Source of the DNA: Acephala macrosclerotiorum
Taxonomy: Eukaryota > Ascomycota > Leotiomycetes > Helotiales > Mollisiaceae
Assembly (NCBI GenBank): GCA_014904845.1
Contig: MU119204.1
Coordinates: 434,001-498,000 of the forward strand
Direction of reading: 5' to 3'
DNA: 64,000 bases
Part shown: positions 12,711 through 24,487 of the stretch, piece by piece
Position numbering within the stretch: the stretch's first letter is position 1
Layout of the letters: each line of letters starts with the position of its first letter
The notes under the pieces: generated by a model
What the model saw: the letters and a program-made list of their open reading frames with translations, nothing else
The model's database searches: none
Told to the model about the DNA's origin: nothing
Position numbers and translations under genes: made by a program

Positions 12711-14446
12711 TTAGTCATCTATAAGAGGACGGTCGTAACGACGTCTCCGACCTTGAATCATGATATCATCTGGTCCCGGGCCAAAGGGACGACTAGGAGC
12801 GTCCATCGGCGGTAAACCATCAGGTCGATCTTCTTCCATTCTTTCAACCATCTCTTTCATAATCAAGACGGGAAGCTCGGGGTTTTCCGAGAAGAACGTC
12901 CCTGTCTCGTCCGGAAAATTCTTCGCAAGGCGAGCTTGGAGAAACCCGACTCTCGAAAACACCTTTCTGAGCAGAGGGTCCATAGGGCGGACACCATTCA
13001 GCAAAGTCTTGCACGACTGAAGAACAGCTGGTACGGCCGCTTCCAACCCAGCGATTTCGAAGCTATTCTCATTGTTAATAAGGATTTCAAAGCCTCAGAA
13101 CCCAAAAGCAATACGAAGAGAGAGAGGAGACTGGCAAGACACCATGCCAAGAAAATAATGCGTATAGTATGAGTGAGGAAACTGTGAGAATGTCCATACC
13201 TGTCAACGATATAAGCTGCAATAGCGGCTTTGAAGTCTTGCATCAGATATCTCTCAGCACAAACATAAACATCAATGCTGAGGGTATATGTCAACGACCA
13301 GGTCCTCAAGTCCTCGTCACTCATCCGATCTTCTGTGATAGGCTCGTCGATGATCACGACTTCTTCAACCCGACCCTGTCGACGTCTGTCGCGATTTCTT
13401 CTCGGTGGTTGGGGACGAGGATAACCATTCGCGCCAATTATGACAGGCTGTTGAGGGGGAGGTCCGCCAGGGTGATGATGGTACCGACGCGGTGGTGGAG
13501 GGTTTCTTGATGCGCCACAACTCCAGCATGGAGGTCCCATCAACTCTATGGTGCAGGTAGCGCAATTGCAGGTCGGTCGATGCCGTCCGGGCTGTTTCCT
13601 TCTTTCGTTGTCCCAAGCTCTTTGCTCGCGTCGCCGGCGTCGTCTCCTATTTCGAGCACTGTAAGGAGTTAGCACTGATACAATGCAGACAGGAGAGGCT
13701 GGAAAACAACCACGCCTCCTCTTGCCAATGGCATATCTGGCACGAAGGGTCAAAGGACGCTAGCACACTATACAGACCTCTCATCGCTACCTCCACTACT
13801 ATCAGTAGCGGATTCGGTGCCCGAGTTTATTTCGTCCTCGCCTTCTCTTCCTTTGCCCTTGTCAGGCTCAGCGACTACAGCATTTGTTTAGCACTTATCA
13901 GCCCACAGGGACACAATGCTAACCAAGAGCCGCCCCTAAAGACTTTATAGGCACAAACTTCTCCTCATAAAGCCAGGCAACTACAAAACTGAAAATGTCT
14001 GCATCCTCCTCTGGGAGGTCAATAACTCCATCGACCGCTTCTCGAAACTTCCCATCTATCGCCGCACTGAAGCTATCATACTTCATGAGAATCGCTTTAT
14101 GGATTGGGAAGATTTCGGCAGAGGGTCCGACTCGAACATGTATTATAGGCGAAGTGTATCGTCTGAACATTTGTCAGTATTCATTCTGATATGTGTAATG
14201 CCCCGAACGCTTTGGCGCATCATTGGAGAGGCTGTCGCCATGACATATGCGCCGAAGGGGGATGAGAGCTTACCCATCGACAGTAGAAAGCCATAGATCC
14301 TTCTTTGGATCCGCAAGATCTCTTGGCCTCTCCTCCTCTTCAACGTGGTCAAGTACGACAACATCTGGAGTCGTTGTTGATGGTGCCCTCATTGCTGCGT
14401 CTAATGACGTCTCTGGTCGATCGAAACCACCCCGCGTTCTAGCCAT
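12711..14446 (-). CDS. BTB/POZ-domain protein with Arg/Pro-rich middle and Cys cluster
   Basis: Predicted 439 aa from exons 14274..14446, 13924..14162, 13778..13874, 13200..13658 and 12711..13062; all five joins keep frame and the introns show CTAAC/TTAAC branch sites. Residues about 58-137 are a BTB fold: HVRVGPSAEIFPIHKAILM, then a core ending VIDLPEEDADIFSFVVAWLY. BTB domains mediate dimerisation, often as adaptors for cullin-3 ubiquitin ligases. After the BTB comes an acidic linker, a basic RNRRRRRRREQ stretch and a cysteine group (C-x-C-x2-C, then C-x2-C eleven residues later) that could bind zinc. A helical C-terminal part follows (LSIDVYVCAERYLMQDFKAA), typical of the BACK-like tail of fungal BTB proteins. 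The start ATG at 14446 is the first in frame. Partner and function are unknown. Confidence 0.8.
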
Positions 14447-15411
14447 CTTACCTTGGATGTCGCACAGGCTTTGTAACAATGTGTCTAAGAAATGATATAT
14501 AAATGTTCGAGAGGAAAATAATGATGAGACGATACTGTATGTATGCAGTGGGAAGGCTCGTGGCAGGCTTCCGTCGTGAACCCACACCTTTCTCTCACCG
14601 AGTTCGAGTTGGAAGAGCTGCGGAGTGTTTGCGCGCGTGGATGAGCACTCAGCCAATCAATGAAGGAGCCATCCCTCGTCAACAACGATAGGACGTTTGG
14701 AACAATATCTGCAGCTTTTATTAGTTGTCTAGCAATTGTTTTTCAGACCGTTTTCACCAGCATGCATCGAGAGCAGAACTGCTCGTCACGCGATGCCTGG
14801 TATAGCTAGATGGCCAGACTCCCCCCACATTAGAGAGGCTCTGAGACTCTGTGGAGGTACCTTTTGACAGCCGTGGTCCATCGTTTGGCTGGTAGCAGTG
14901 TGATGCGATCGTATTGGGTGCATTGCAGCGGAGGGCAGGTGAGGCGGTCGAGCGATAGGACAACGAGCTTTGTCTCGGTCGGGAGAGCTGCAGGTGATGA
15001 GCGGGCGAAATCTGTATGCAAGTACTCCGAGATATGGATTCTAAGTCCCTTTCACCTTCTTAATTGGCGAATCGTTGAGGAGAACGGATGGAGGATGCAT
15101 CGTGATGTCTTGGAGCCAGCCGAGAAGAGAATCGCGCGCTGCAAGTCCATGGGAAATTCGTGGCACGTGCAGAACCCGTGATCAGACTATGCATCAAAGT
15201 GTCTTAGTTTTGTACAGGCCGCATAGGACCATTGTCTTGTACATGGTAATTATTGAGGAGTTTTGACAGCCTCAGGTACTCTATGGTTGTGAAGCCAGTT
15301 GCATTGAAAGTTGCCCATGGAGCACGTGGCTGAATCCAGGCGCCTCGCATGTTACGGCACGATAAGGGGTACAGTAACGCATCTTCATAAGGTTCTTTTC
15401 ATCATCAACCC
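14447..15411. other. Intergenic region
   Basis: Promoter side of the BTB gene and 3' flank of the aldolase-type gene. Open frames are short, without motifs or splice partners; nothing else seen. Confidence 0.5.
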
Positions 15412-16418
15412 TTACTTCAAGAAATTACCATTCGTCTTAGCCAGAATCTCGTCATAATACCCCTGAAATGCTAGCCATCCTTTCGCTGGAGTGCCAACCT
15501 GATCGTACGTGAAGGCAGCTTCTTCGTCCTTGATGAAGATTTTCTTATGCCCACTTCCAGCAGAAGCAGCGTCAACCAGTAGTTGAGCATGACAGGTCTT
15601 GTCCAGACTCATAAACCAGAACGCTGCCTCATCCACGGTTTGGCCAACTGTCAACAATCCATGGTTCTGCAAGATCGCTGCTTTCCCATTGCCAAGGCAC
15701 TTCGCGATACGTATACCTTCTTCTCGATCGAGAACGATACCGCCGAAATTATCATATACTGCGTGGGATTTGTAGAATCTCAAAGAGTCTTGGGTGATCA
15801 TGTCAAGCTCTCTGCCGAATACCGAGAAAGCTTTCCCATATACTGAATGAGCATGGCATGCTGCGTGGACATCTGGTCGAGCTTTGTGGACTGCGAACGA
15901 AATCAGTAGGACTCCTTCAAATGAAAAGCTCTGAATTACTCTCAGAATGAATGGCAAAAGCAGCAGCGTTGATAGGTTCATCCCCAATGACAACATCTCC
16001 ATCCTCATTGACCAGAATGAGATCACTGACACAGATTTGAGAAAAATGTTGAGAAAACGGGTTGAGCCAGAAATGATCAGTCAAAATCGGATCTCGAACG
16101 GATCTTCAGAAGTCAGCGACTCGATCAAACCCCAACGTCACGAAGCTCGATCTTACATGTGTCCAGCGACTCCCTCATCGAATCCTCTCTCGGCAAAGCT
16201 ACACTTATCAGCAACAATACCTAGATCAAGAACCTATCAACTCACATCCGAAAAGCAGCAGCAAGATGTTGCTTTCGATACAATCTCTCTTCTTCCAAAC
16301 TCTCAAACTTTGGTTGTGATCTGATCTTCAACGTCATCCCGGAAACAGTCTTCCCCAGTGCCGCCACCTGAGCATTGCTCGAGGTCTCACCTACTAGAGT
16401 CGTTGCGGATGGTGCCAT
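15412..16418 (-). CDS. Class II aldolase/adducin N-terminal domain protein
   Basis: A 285-aa protein of the class II aldolase/adducin superfamily, zinc-dependent when catalytic. Exons: 16246..16418, 16157..16198 (42 nt only), 15940..16103 and 15412..15890, with matching phases at every join. Domain signatures: RGFDEGVAGHISVRDP near the N-terminus, the metal-binding HAACHAHSVYGKAF (two His, about residues 141-143) and ILQNHGLLTVG (third His, about 202). The C-terminus LAFQGYYDEILAKTNGNF is typical of fungal members related to S. pombe Mug14. Some fungal members act on sugar-phosphate-like substrates, others have no proven activity, so the reaction is left open. No targeting signal is seen; probably cytosolic. 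The ATG at 16418 is the best start. Confidence 0.87.
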
Positions 16419-17772
16419 GTTTGCCTGCTCAAGTTTCTTAATGAACACGATGTAGTGATAGAGAAATAAGTCAACAATACAGTAATTCGAATATTTTGTC
16501 GTCCAGATATGAGGGGTGGCGTCTGATAAAGAATGAGAGCCCGCTTGGGATTGCCCCGCAGCGCGGGGAACAAAAGTGGGGATGGTTCGGAAGCCATCCG
16601 GGCCGGATACCAGAGAAGCTTGTGATTTCAGTGATTTCATCTAAGCTTTTCAAATTCAGACTTCAACACATTTTTGAGCTTCGATAAATACCAGTATCCT
16701 TCATTCAAGAAAAAGAAGAAGGTGGTGTTCGCGACCTCACCATGGCATCTTTGCGTCTGAGTGATGTAGGATGAAAGGCGAGATTTGAACATCGCTCTCC
16801 AGCCATCCCAGACTCATATCGGGCAGGATGAGACCAACACGGCCATATCAGATCATCAGAATTGTGACCACGCGGAAGTCCTGGTGGCCTAGAAGAGGAC
16901 GAAAAGGTTGTGAAAGCCCCGTTTGCCACTCAGACATAACGGTATGCCTGACCTCGGACTCTGCTCATTTTCTACTCAAATCTAACGCATGTACCAACCT
17001 TGCGAGTTCGAGCGAGCATACTCTTCGGAGCCTTAGGAGGCTCCCCGCAGGTCGATAGACTTGCCCCGCATGATCCAGCACTCCGAACGCGCAAGCTCGG
17101 TTACACGGTGTCAGCCATAAGACGGCGTATCGAAGTTTTCGGTGTTAAATCCCTTCCACTCGAGGGGTGCTGACATTATGCGTGTGACAGCCAAGAATGA
17201 TGCTTTTTTGAATGCTTCAAAACGAGAACCGATGCGTGCAGATCAGGTTGCAATCCTACTCTCTTATGGAGCTCTTAAGTGACAACTCACCGTCTTTTGC
17301 GCCTCTTTCTACATTGAATTCTGACAGCGGAGAGGTTTATGCATTGAGAGCTTGAAATGATCTGCCAACGCACGGACGAAGCACCTCCCTCATTCTGTAA
17401 GGCTGATGAAGTGCATTCGTTGCAGATGAATCCGAGACATAAAGCCACAGCTGAACCTACCCATCCATAGAGAGCTTACGCCCACTTTTTTACGGCATGC
17501 TGTCTCTGCCCCATGAGCTCTCAAGATACAGTCAGATAAACGGAGTGCAGTGCGTGTGGTGTTTCTGTACTCGCTGTGGCAGGCTGAGCCTTTCAGCTGA
17601 TGGGACATGTCTTGAAAGGAAGGGACGTGAGAGGAGAGCTACCTAGCAAGGCGGGGTAGTGGGGTGGTTTGACTACACTTACTTATCTTCACACAAACTC
17701 TCTCCATCTTTCTCTAAATCTCTCTCCTAAGAATACTTTCATCAAACATCAAACATCAAACCTCTCAAAGAC
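16419..17772. other. Divergent intergenic region (aldolase-type gene / tyrosinase)
   Basis: The aldolase-type gene is transcribed leftwards and tyrosinase rightwards, so both promoters lie here. I saw no convincing coding frame. A stretch at 16755-16830 resembles a minus-strand tRNA T-arm by eye but does not fold. The last 130 bp before the tyrosinase ATG are CT-rich, a common fungal core-promoter feature. Confidence 0.5.
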
Positions 17773-20734
17773 ATGGCTGCAGTCAACTACCCAATCGTAG
17801 GAGCTCCAAAGCCTTCTCCAGCTCCGGCTGACGGTACGTACCTCATCTCATCCCTACCTGCATTTCATCCCATCACCTTCTTCTTGAGCTCCGGGTCGGA
17901 CCTAAAAGATTGGAGCTTGGGTGCTCATATGTTGTATCTTAATAGCGGGCACTAGCTGACAAGCACTTTCCTCAAGGCTCCGTCCCTCTTCGAATCGAGA
18001 TCCGCGACCTGCAGAAGAATCCTGATCAGTGGAACCTCTACCTCCTCGGCCTCGACGCCTTCAAGAACCTTGACGAAAAATCCGACCTGTCCTACTATGG
18101 TATCGCTGGAATTCATGGCCGACCTTACCGTCCATGGGGAGGCGTGAAGGGCGATAATCCAGGGTAGGAACGCCTTGGCTCTCTTATACACTGAGAAAGC
18201 GCATATTAATTTGTTGGACAGTGGATGGCAGGGCTATTGCACCCATACATCTATCCTCTTTGCACCTTGGCATCGTCCGTACCTTGCCTTGTTCGAGCAG
18301 CAGTTCTACGCAGCAGTTCAGAACATTGCCTCTCAATTCCCTGACCCGTTGAAGGCTCGCTATCAGGCTGCTGCTGCCACTTTCCGCATTCCGGTATGCT
18401 TGCCGTCCTTCAGTACCTACATTAAATAACACATAGCAGTATTGGGACTGGGCTGCTACCCCAGAAGATGGAGGATATTTCCCGAACATTGTTGGAAGCG
18501 CCGCCAATGTCAGCGTGATCACTCCAAGTTCAGGTGGAGAGGCCGTCACCATTCCCAACCCTCTCTATACTACACATTTCCATCCTCTCCTCCCTGGTGA
18601 CTTCGTCTCCCAGCAATCTGGAAATGGGACAATCCCGGTATGCCCCTTATATTTCCCTTCCTACTATCCGTCCCTCTTCGCTTTTCTAAGATATAGCTTG
18701 GAGGCCAAGTATATCTCCTGTTACAATGCTGAACATTGGACTCTTTGTGGGCTTCACTGATATCACAAAAAGTACGCTAAATGGACATCAACTCTTCGTT
18801 ACCCATCCAACCCCACCTCAACCTCTGCCGTTTCAGAAGAAGATCAGGTTTTCCAGACAATGTCTACGCAGTTTGCGGCCATCCAACAGAACGTCAATAT
18901 CCTCCTTACGGATCCCAATTATACCGACTTCACCACTTTCAGCAACCATGAGCTTATCAATGATGACCCTGGTTACCAGGCTTCCCTTGAGGATATTCAC
19001 AATGGTATTCATGGGGCTGTTGGTAAGTCTCCAAGTCTCCAATTGTACATAAAACAATTCTCTTTTGAGGGCCTCTCAGTTATTGCTGCACGCTCGTGCA
19101 TGTATCATCAGCTTAGAAATACGCGCCTTCCTTCATATTACAACTCTTATATCATGTGAAAGAGGCATACTGACTCTGATATCACGTCAAACAGGAGGTC
19201 CTGGTGGACACATGGGAGAACTCGATTATTCTGCTTTCGATCCGGTATTCTGGCTTCATCATACGTGGGTCGACTTTCCTCCGTGGTCTTGGTTTCAGGA
19301 CGAACACTGACAGATTTTCACAACAGAAACGTTGACCGCCTCTTCGCAATCTGGCAAGCCATAAACCCATCCCAATACACTTTTGACAGGGTCGACACTC
19401 AAGGCGGTGGCACGTTCGCGATTCAGGCGGGCAGTGACGAGAACACCACCACGGGCCTGGCACCTTTCAACGATGCCACAGGCGAGAACTATTGTATGTG
19501 TCTGTGAAGGATACCTGTTCAAAATCCCATCGATGTTATTTAAAGACCGCACCCAAGTTGTCATGGCACAGCAAATGCTAATATCTGCGTTACCCAGGGA
19601 CCGCCGCCGCCGTCTCATCTACCGAGACTTTCAACTATGCCTACCCGGAGACACAGCGTTGGTCATTCCAGAGCGACTCGGACTATCAGAACAGCATCCA
19701 AAATACCATTCAGCAACTCTACGGAGGCATCGCTAATAACTTCACTGACAACTCCAACTTCATGGTCCAGTCAGCCCCTGTGCAGGCTGCACCTGTTATG
19801 AAGGCAGAGAACCAGAAGCCAATCGTTGACTCTGCATCTACACCGGTCCCAGCCGCCAAGCAAGACTCTGGCTTCCATCCTATCAAGGGTTTGGTACATC
19901 ATGTTAAGGAAATTCTCCATCATGATAATACCCCTCCAACGACGGATTCCGCCCGCGGGCTAGATCTTGAAGCCGAAATTGGCAAACGTGAGTTGCACCC
20001 TCCCTATCGCAGAATGGCCACTCAACTCGCCCTCCATTTTATGAAGATTTGAACTGACTTTGAATGAAGCCGATGACAAGAAGCCCGAGCCGAAGGCCAC
20101 TACTTATACTGACTATATTGCCAATATCAAGGCCTCCAAGCATGGTCTTGGCGAATCCTATCGTGTGCATATATTCCTTGGTGATTTCACACCAGAGCTC
20201 AAGACTTGGCATACTCAAGATGCTCTCGTCGGCACTTTCATTGGTAAGATAATACCGGATCATTTCCTACTTTTTTAATATTCTATTTGCTGACGATACT
20301 AGCTTTCGGCAAGAATACTACTGCCGGCGACGAGGGTGAGACTGGTTGTGGAAAGTGTAAGAAGGATGCCAAGCGTGATGTCTACATCACTGGCACTATT
20401 CCCTTGACAGCTCAAATTCTTGGAGTGAGTTACCCTTCTCCATGCGCATGCTACAAGACGTGTTCATCGTGCTAACTCCGAGCAGGAAGTCAAGAAAGGC
20501 AACTGTCCTTCCATGGAAAAGGAGAACGTCCTCCCATACCTGACCAAGAACCTCCATTGGCGAGTCACTCTTGCAGATGGCAGCGAATATCCTCGTGAAG
20601 ACGTCCCTGGTCTCACAATCAGCGTTGTCACCACCGATGTCACCATTCCCGTCAATGGACGCCCTCAACGAAGCGGTGTCTATGAGACGCATCCCGACGT
20701 TACTGCTGGTCGACCTGCTGGTGCTTCTACTTAA
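17773..20734 (+). CDS. Tyrosinase (type-3 copper monophenol monooxygenase)
   Basis: Oxidises monophenols to diphenols and quinones, feeding melanin synthesis. Eleven exons: 17773..17833, 17977..18163, 18222..18393, 18440..18637, 18773..19022, 19195..19264, 19327..19493, 19598..19987, 20070..20243, 20303..20424 and 20486..20734. All phases match, giving 679 aa, close to the known length of Neurospora tyrosinase precursor. CuA site: IHGRPYRPW, then GYCTHTSILFAPWHRPYLAL; the Cys two residues before His fits the Cys-His thioether of fungal tyrosinases. CuB site: DIHNGIHGAVGG, then AFDPVFWLHHTNVDRLFAIW. The C-terminal third contains a His-rich linker (HPIKGLVHHVKEILHH) and the C-terminal cap domain with CGKCKK, normally cleaved to activate the enzyme. 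No signal peptide is visible, as in other ascomycete tyrosinases. Confidence 0.95.
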
Positions 20735-21180
20735 AACACAAGGCTTGAGTTCTCGATGAAGACGAAAAAAGCTTGATTTCGGAGGTGCATCTCAATCGCA
20801 AATCCTAGCAAGGTCTTTCGCGTTGATTTCTTCAAACGGCAAAGATAGCTTCACAAAGAAACAATTCAATCACGAGTATGAAAGACTGACAATGACCCCA
20901 CAATAAGACATGAGCTGTTAATTTCACTTCCCAACTCTTCAACAAGAGTATCACACCAGCGGATAGGTCACGTCGGCCAATCACCATCTTAACATTCAGC
21001 CTTAAAAACTACTCCTATTTCCCCCCTTCGCCCTTCTCTAGATATCTCCCCATCATACCACGCTACCACTTCAAAGTTCCTCAAGCTTCTTCCTAAGATG
21101 TCAAAAATTCTCCCGCCCCACTCTAAGGTCAACTTACTTTTCTTAGACATTTTCTTGATTGACATACCCGTACAGACAAG
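20735..21180. other. Intergenic region
   Basis: 3' flank of tyrosinase and 5' flank of the first Ser/Thr-rich copy. The segment 21010-21180 is CT-rich, like a promoter. No gene seen. Confidence 0.45.
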
Positions 21181-22086
21181 ATGATACCCACGACCAGCAC
21201 AATTCTTGTCGCTACACCCATATCGACGCTTGTTGGTGATGGAACGGCAGCAGTGACGGTATACTCGGCTGCGAGTGTGACAACGGTTTATTTTAGAGAA
21301 ACCTGGGAGACTATTTCCACGACTTACGCTCCGGACATTTCATCGACCATGTTGGTATCTACAGCAGGCACCACAGATCCAACATTCAGCAGCTCGTCGA
21401 TATCTACGGTGTCGAGGAGTTTGAGTTCTAGTTCTCCCGCTTCTTCCAAAGACATCAAGTTCTAGTGAAGGAAAGGGAGAAGGATTGAAGGCTGGAGCGA
21501 AAGCTGAGATTGTAGTTGGGGTTATAGTTGTCGTGTTTCTAGCTTTAGTTGCGGGGTGGTGGATTGTGGTTCGGCGACGACGCCGAAGGGCTTCAGAAGA
21601 TGAGAGACGGGAGACTTTGCCAGAATTTCAAAAAGATGACCAGCATACGAAGTTTGACGTGCTTGCAACAAACAAGGAGGAGCTGGGGGGAGGGGTAGGA
21701 AAGTTTGGAATTGGAGAGAAGCCTGAGACGAGCCAGGGTGGGATTTCTGGACCAGATCGAAGAGGATATGTTGTCTCTTTCGGACCAGACACTCAGGACG
21801 CAGTACTAGCATCAGCACACGGACTCGAAAGCTCGACTCCTTCATCGTCACCACCACATCGCAGAGTCTCAACGCTAAATTCTATCACAAGAGCAGCTAA
21901 AGGAGAAAATGAATTCCCGATGTCAAACAAAAATGCGGAGGAATGCAGGGTGAAGGCCTTCAAAACAGAACTGATGGCATGCGGGACGAGCGGAAGAGAC
22001 TTAAGAGGACTTAGGAATTGAAAGATCTAGAAGAACAGATGAAGAAAGATATGCTGCACGTGAAGAGAAAGCAAATGTTGAAATGA
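21181..22086 (+). pseudogene. Decayed copy A of Ser/Thr-rich single-pass membrane protein family
   Basis: An ATG-led frame (MIPTTSTILVATPISTL, Ser/Thr-rich) runs to 21465 and stops. The rest of the protein continues in another frame: PKTSSSSEGKGEG, then a membrane segment EIVVGVIVVVFLALVAGWW followed by RRRRRR. The shift maps to an AAA run near 21448-21451. A second shift near 21950 moves to a third frame ending with RDERKRLKRT, a TAG at 22012-22014, and ELKDLEEQMKKDML. This matches the intact downstream copy (EERLERIQELKDLEE-type coiled coil), where the stop position is a CAG codon. Two shifts plus a CAG-to-TAG change argue for a pseudogene. An intron cannot be excluded for the first shift alone. 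Confidence 0.65.
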
Positions 22087-22969
22087 GGGTCGAAGATGAA
22101 CTTTGTTGAAGAGAGTTTGTGTACTGTCTCCTTCTGTCATTCCCCGGGACTTAGGTAGGACACGACACAACGCCATCTTGCGAGTCCTTGAGCAAGCCAA
22201 TAGAAGGCAGGGTATCACAAGAATCGGGTATAATCTCGAGGGAAACTTGCTCAAACGAAATGCAAACCATGTGGCGTTGAAGCCAGCCTCGTGACTGTGA
22301 CATAATCTGTACGGATGCATTGCTACCCACAAATCACCCCTCTCCTCTTTCTTTCACCTCGATCAACTCCACACTATAGACATTTCATGCGGTGAGATGA
22401 CATACGATAATGAGTTACGAATCATGGGTGCAATGATTGGGAAAACTCTCTGACAACTTTTACTATCATACTTCGTCTGATTTTCTTCACTATCCCTAGC
22501 TTATCTTCTCTAGGTGTTGATTAAGTATTGCTCGGGACTTAGGGATGCCTCGTATTTGGCTTTCTACCTCAAAACCTGTCGGTTCTATGAACGCTCGACA
22601 GAAGCTGCTTCTCGATAAGAACGTGCTTCCTTGAGCCCCGAGTTCGACCTTCGTGCTTGAAGTCTTTTCGAATGGAGGAGAGTCAAGGCCGCTTCAGCAG
22701 GCCATGATAGCCAATCACCCTCCAAACCTTCAGCCTCAAAAGCTACTTCAATATTCCACCCCTCCTTCGCCAACCAGTCCCCAATCACCGCTCACCATAA
22801 TCCCAGTTGATCCTAGCCGTCACCGAAAACAACAATAAAATGAGACCAAAGATGTACCCCGCCCCCGAAAATTCACAGCCTCAAGCCTCTTCCCCAGGTA
22901 AGAAACCTCACTCTCTTGCTCCAAAAAAATGATCCCACAATCGAATGACACCTTCAACACAAGTTCAAG
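22087..22969. other. Intergenic region between family copies A and B
   Basis: No frame with coding character was found. The region presumably contains the promoter of copy B; a short upstream exon for copy B cannot be ruled out. Confidence 0.4.
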
Positions 22970-24019
22970 ATGGCAGACATAATAATCAGTGGTTCGCCTA
23001 TAACCTCAACATTCGTCACAAATGGGGTAACATCAACAACTACAAGTATGTCGTTCACGACCATCACACAGCAAAGCACAGGGGCAGCTGGTTCTATCTT
23101 CGGTACAGGCGTGGCGGCGTCTGGCACTGCTACCGACCAAATAATTATCAGCGGTGCACCGGTTACGTCTACAACAACATTTGCGGGTGGAGCAGTATCG
23201 ACGGTTACGAGCATGTCGTTCACGACAATGACGGTGCAGGAAATACTGGTGTCGAGCACGGATGCAGGAGGTTCGGTAGTTGTTTCGGCGAGTCTGTCGA
23301 CGCTGGGTGTAAGTGGGACGAGTCCTGGATCTTCCAGTCCTTCAGGAGGAGCTAGTACCGGTTCTAAGATTTCAGGAGGGCTTGCTACAGGAGCAAAGGT
23401 GGGGATCGCAGTAGGAGTTGTTGTTTTGTTTCTCCTAGTCCTCTTTCTCGTTTGGAGACTTGCCATTCGACGACGAAAGAGAAGGGGGAGAGTAGAAGGA
23501 GGAAATGGGATAAGGCCGCCGAGGCCTAACGCGCATGAGTTCTTGACGGACTCGAACAGACATGAGATGGGGACGAAGTATAATGTTCCAGAGATGGATG
23601 AGCAGAACCAGGGGAAGGGCTTGCAAGCAAAAGTGGAAGCAGATGCAGGTGCAGCCTATACGGAACCAAAGAGGAAGAACATTGAGGTTCATGAATTAGC
23701 TCCTGGTCATGAGAGGGTCGTCGACCCTGGATTGAGGGAGGAATTTCCTCCTGCGCATGAGCTTGAAAGCTCGGCTCCTTTGCAGCACGAAGATCTGCCA
23801 CTACCAGCAGGCAACGAAGACATCGCGATCCCACAACAGAGAAAAGCATCGTCAAACAATATTGAGGAGGAAGAACGCAGGCTCAACATGTTACGAGACC
23901 GAATCGACAGGATACGAGAAGAGAAGGAAAGACTTGAAAGGATACAAGAATTAAAGGACCTGGAAGAGAAAACAAAGAGAGAGATTTTGGATGCGCAGCA
24001 AAGACAGACCAAGGGGTAA
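22970..24019 (+). CDS. Copy B: Ser/Thr-rich single-pass membrane protein, intact
   Basis: A 349-aa single-exon frame from ATG 22970. The N-terminal 140 residues are Ser/Thr/Gly-rich and carry two copies of a roughly 30-residue repeat, beginning IIISGSPITSTFV and IIISGAPVTSTTT and each ending in TSMSFTT. A single hydrophobic helix follows (about residues 142-165, VGIAVGVVVLFLLVLFLVW), then RRRKRRGR as stop-transfer. The 185-residue cytosolic tail is charged and ends in a coiled coil rich in Glu/Arg (RDRIDRIREEKERLERI). This build resembles fungal wall-stress sensors of the Mid2/WSC kind in architecture only; there is no WSC domain and no clear signal peptide. It is flanked by a decayed copy and a short copy, all on the plus strand. 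Function unknown; surface sensor or adhesin is an inference. Confidence 0.7.
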   Translation: MADIIISGSPITSTFVTNGVTSTTTSMSFTTITQQSTGAAGSIFGTGVAASGTATDQIIISGAPVTSTTTFAGGAVSTVTSMSFTTMTVQEILVSSTDAGGSVVVSASLSTLGVSGTSPGSSSPSGGASTGSKISGGLATGAKVGIAVGVVVLFLLVLFLVWRLAIRRRKRRGRVEGGNGIRPPRPNAHEFLTDSNRHEMGTKYNVPEMDEQNQGKGLQAKVEADAGAAYTEPKRKNIEVHELAPGHERVVDPGLREEFPPAHELESSAPLQHEDLPLPAGNEDIAIPQQRKASSNNIEEEERRLNMLRDRIDRIREEKERLERIQELKDLEEKTKREILDAQQRQTKG

Positions 24020-24487
24020 GGGCTGATATATCGACTTCGCAAATTTCGAATATATTCACGAACTCGACTCACATCCACTCCTGTCTTCATATCTGCCTCC
24101 ACCAACGTTACAATGGCATGTGATGAGGCAAAATCGACTCCCGTTGCCGCGTAACTGGCACTCATTTCAGCCGCTTCGCTGCCGACATGCATCGCTGCTG
24201 CCCCGTACTTTATCCCACGACTCTTTCTCCATCTTCGCCCCCGTGGTATGTCCATCGCTTTTCAAAACAACAATCCCCATCAATCATCTATAACACTGGA
24301 ATAACGACCGTCGATCGATCTTGTCGTCAAAAGCAACCACAGGACAAGAAATCTTTTCACCAGCATTCTAAATCACGAGCAATCTTTCGCTTTCACTGAA
24401 GTATTGTTGGTGACGAATTCTTCCTTCAAACCCTTTGTTAGCGCTTCGGTGCCTGCAAGTCCAACTATAGACCGAACGCTATCCACG

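Noticed and set aside
16755..16830. Possible minus-strand tRNA (T-loop-like TTCAAAT element)
   Set aside because: The T-stem and acceptor stem do not pair and the anticodon arm has mismatches; no cloverleaf could be drawn.
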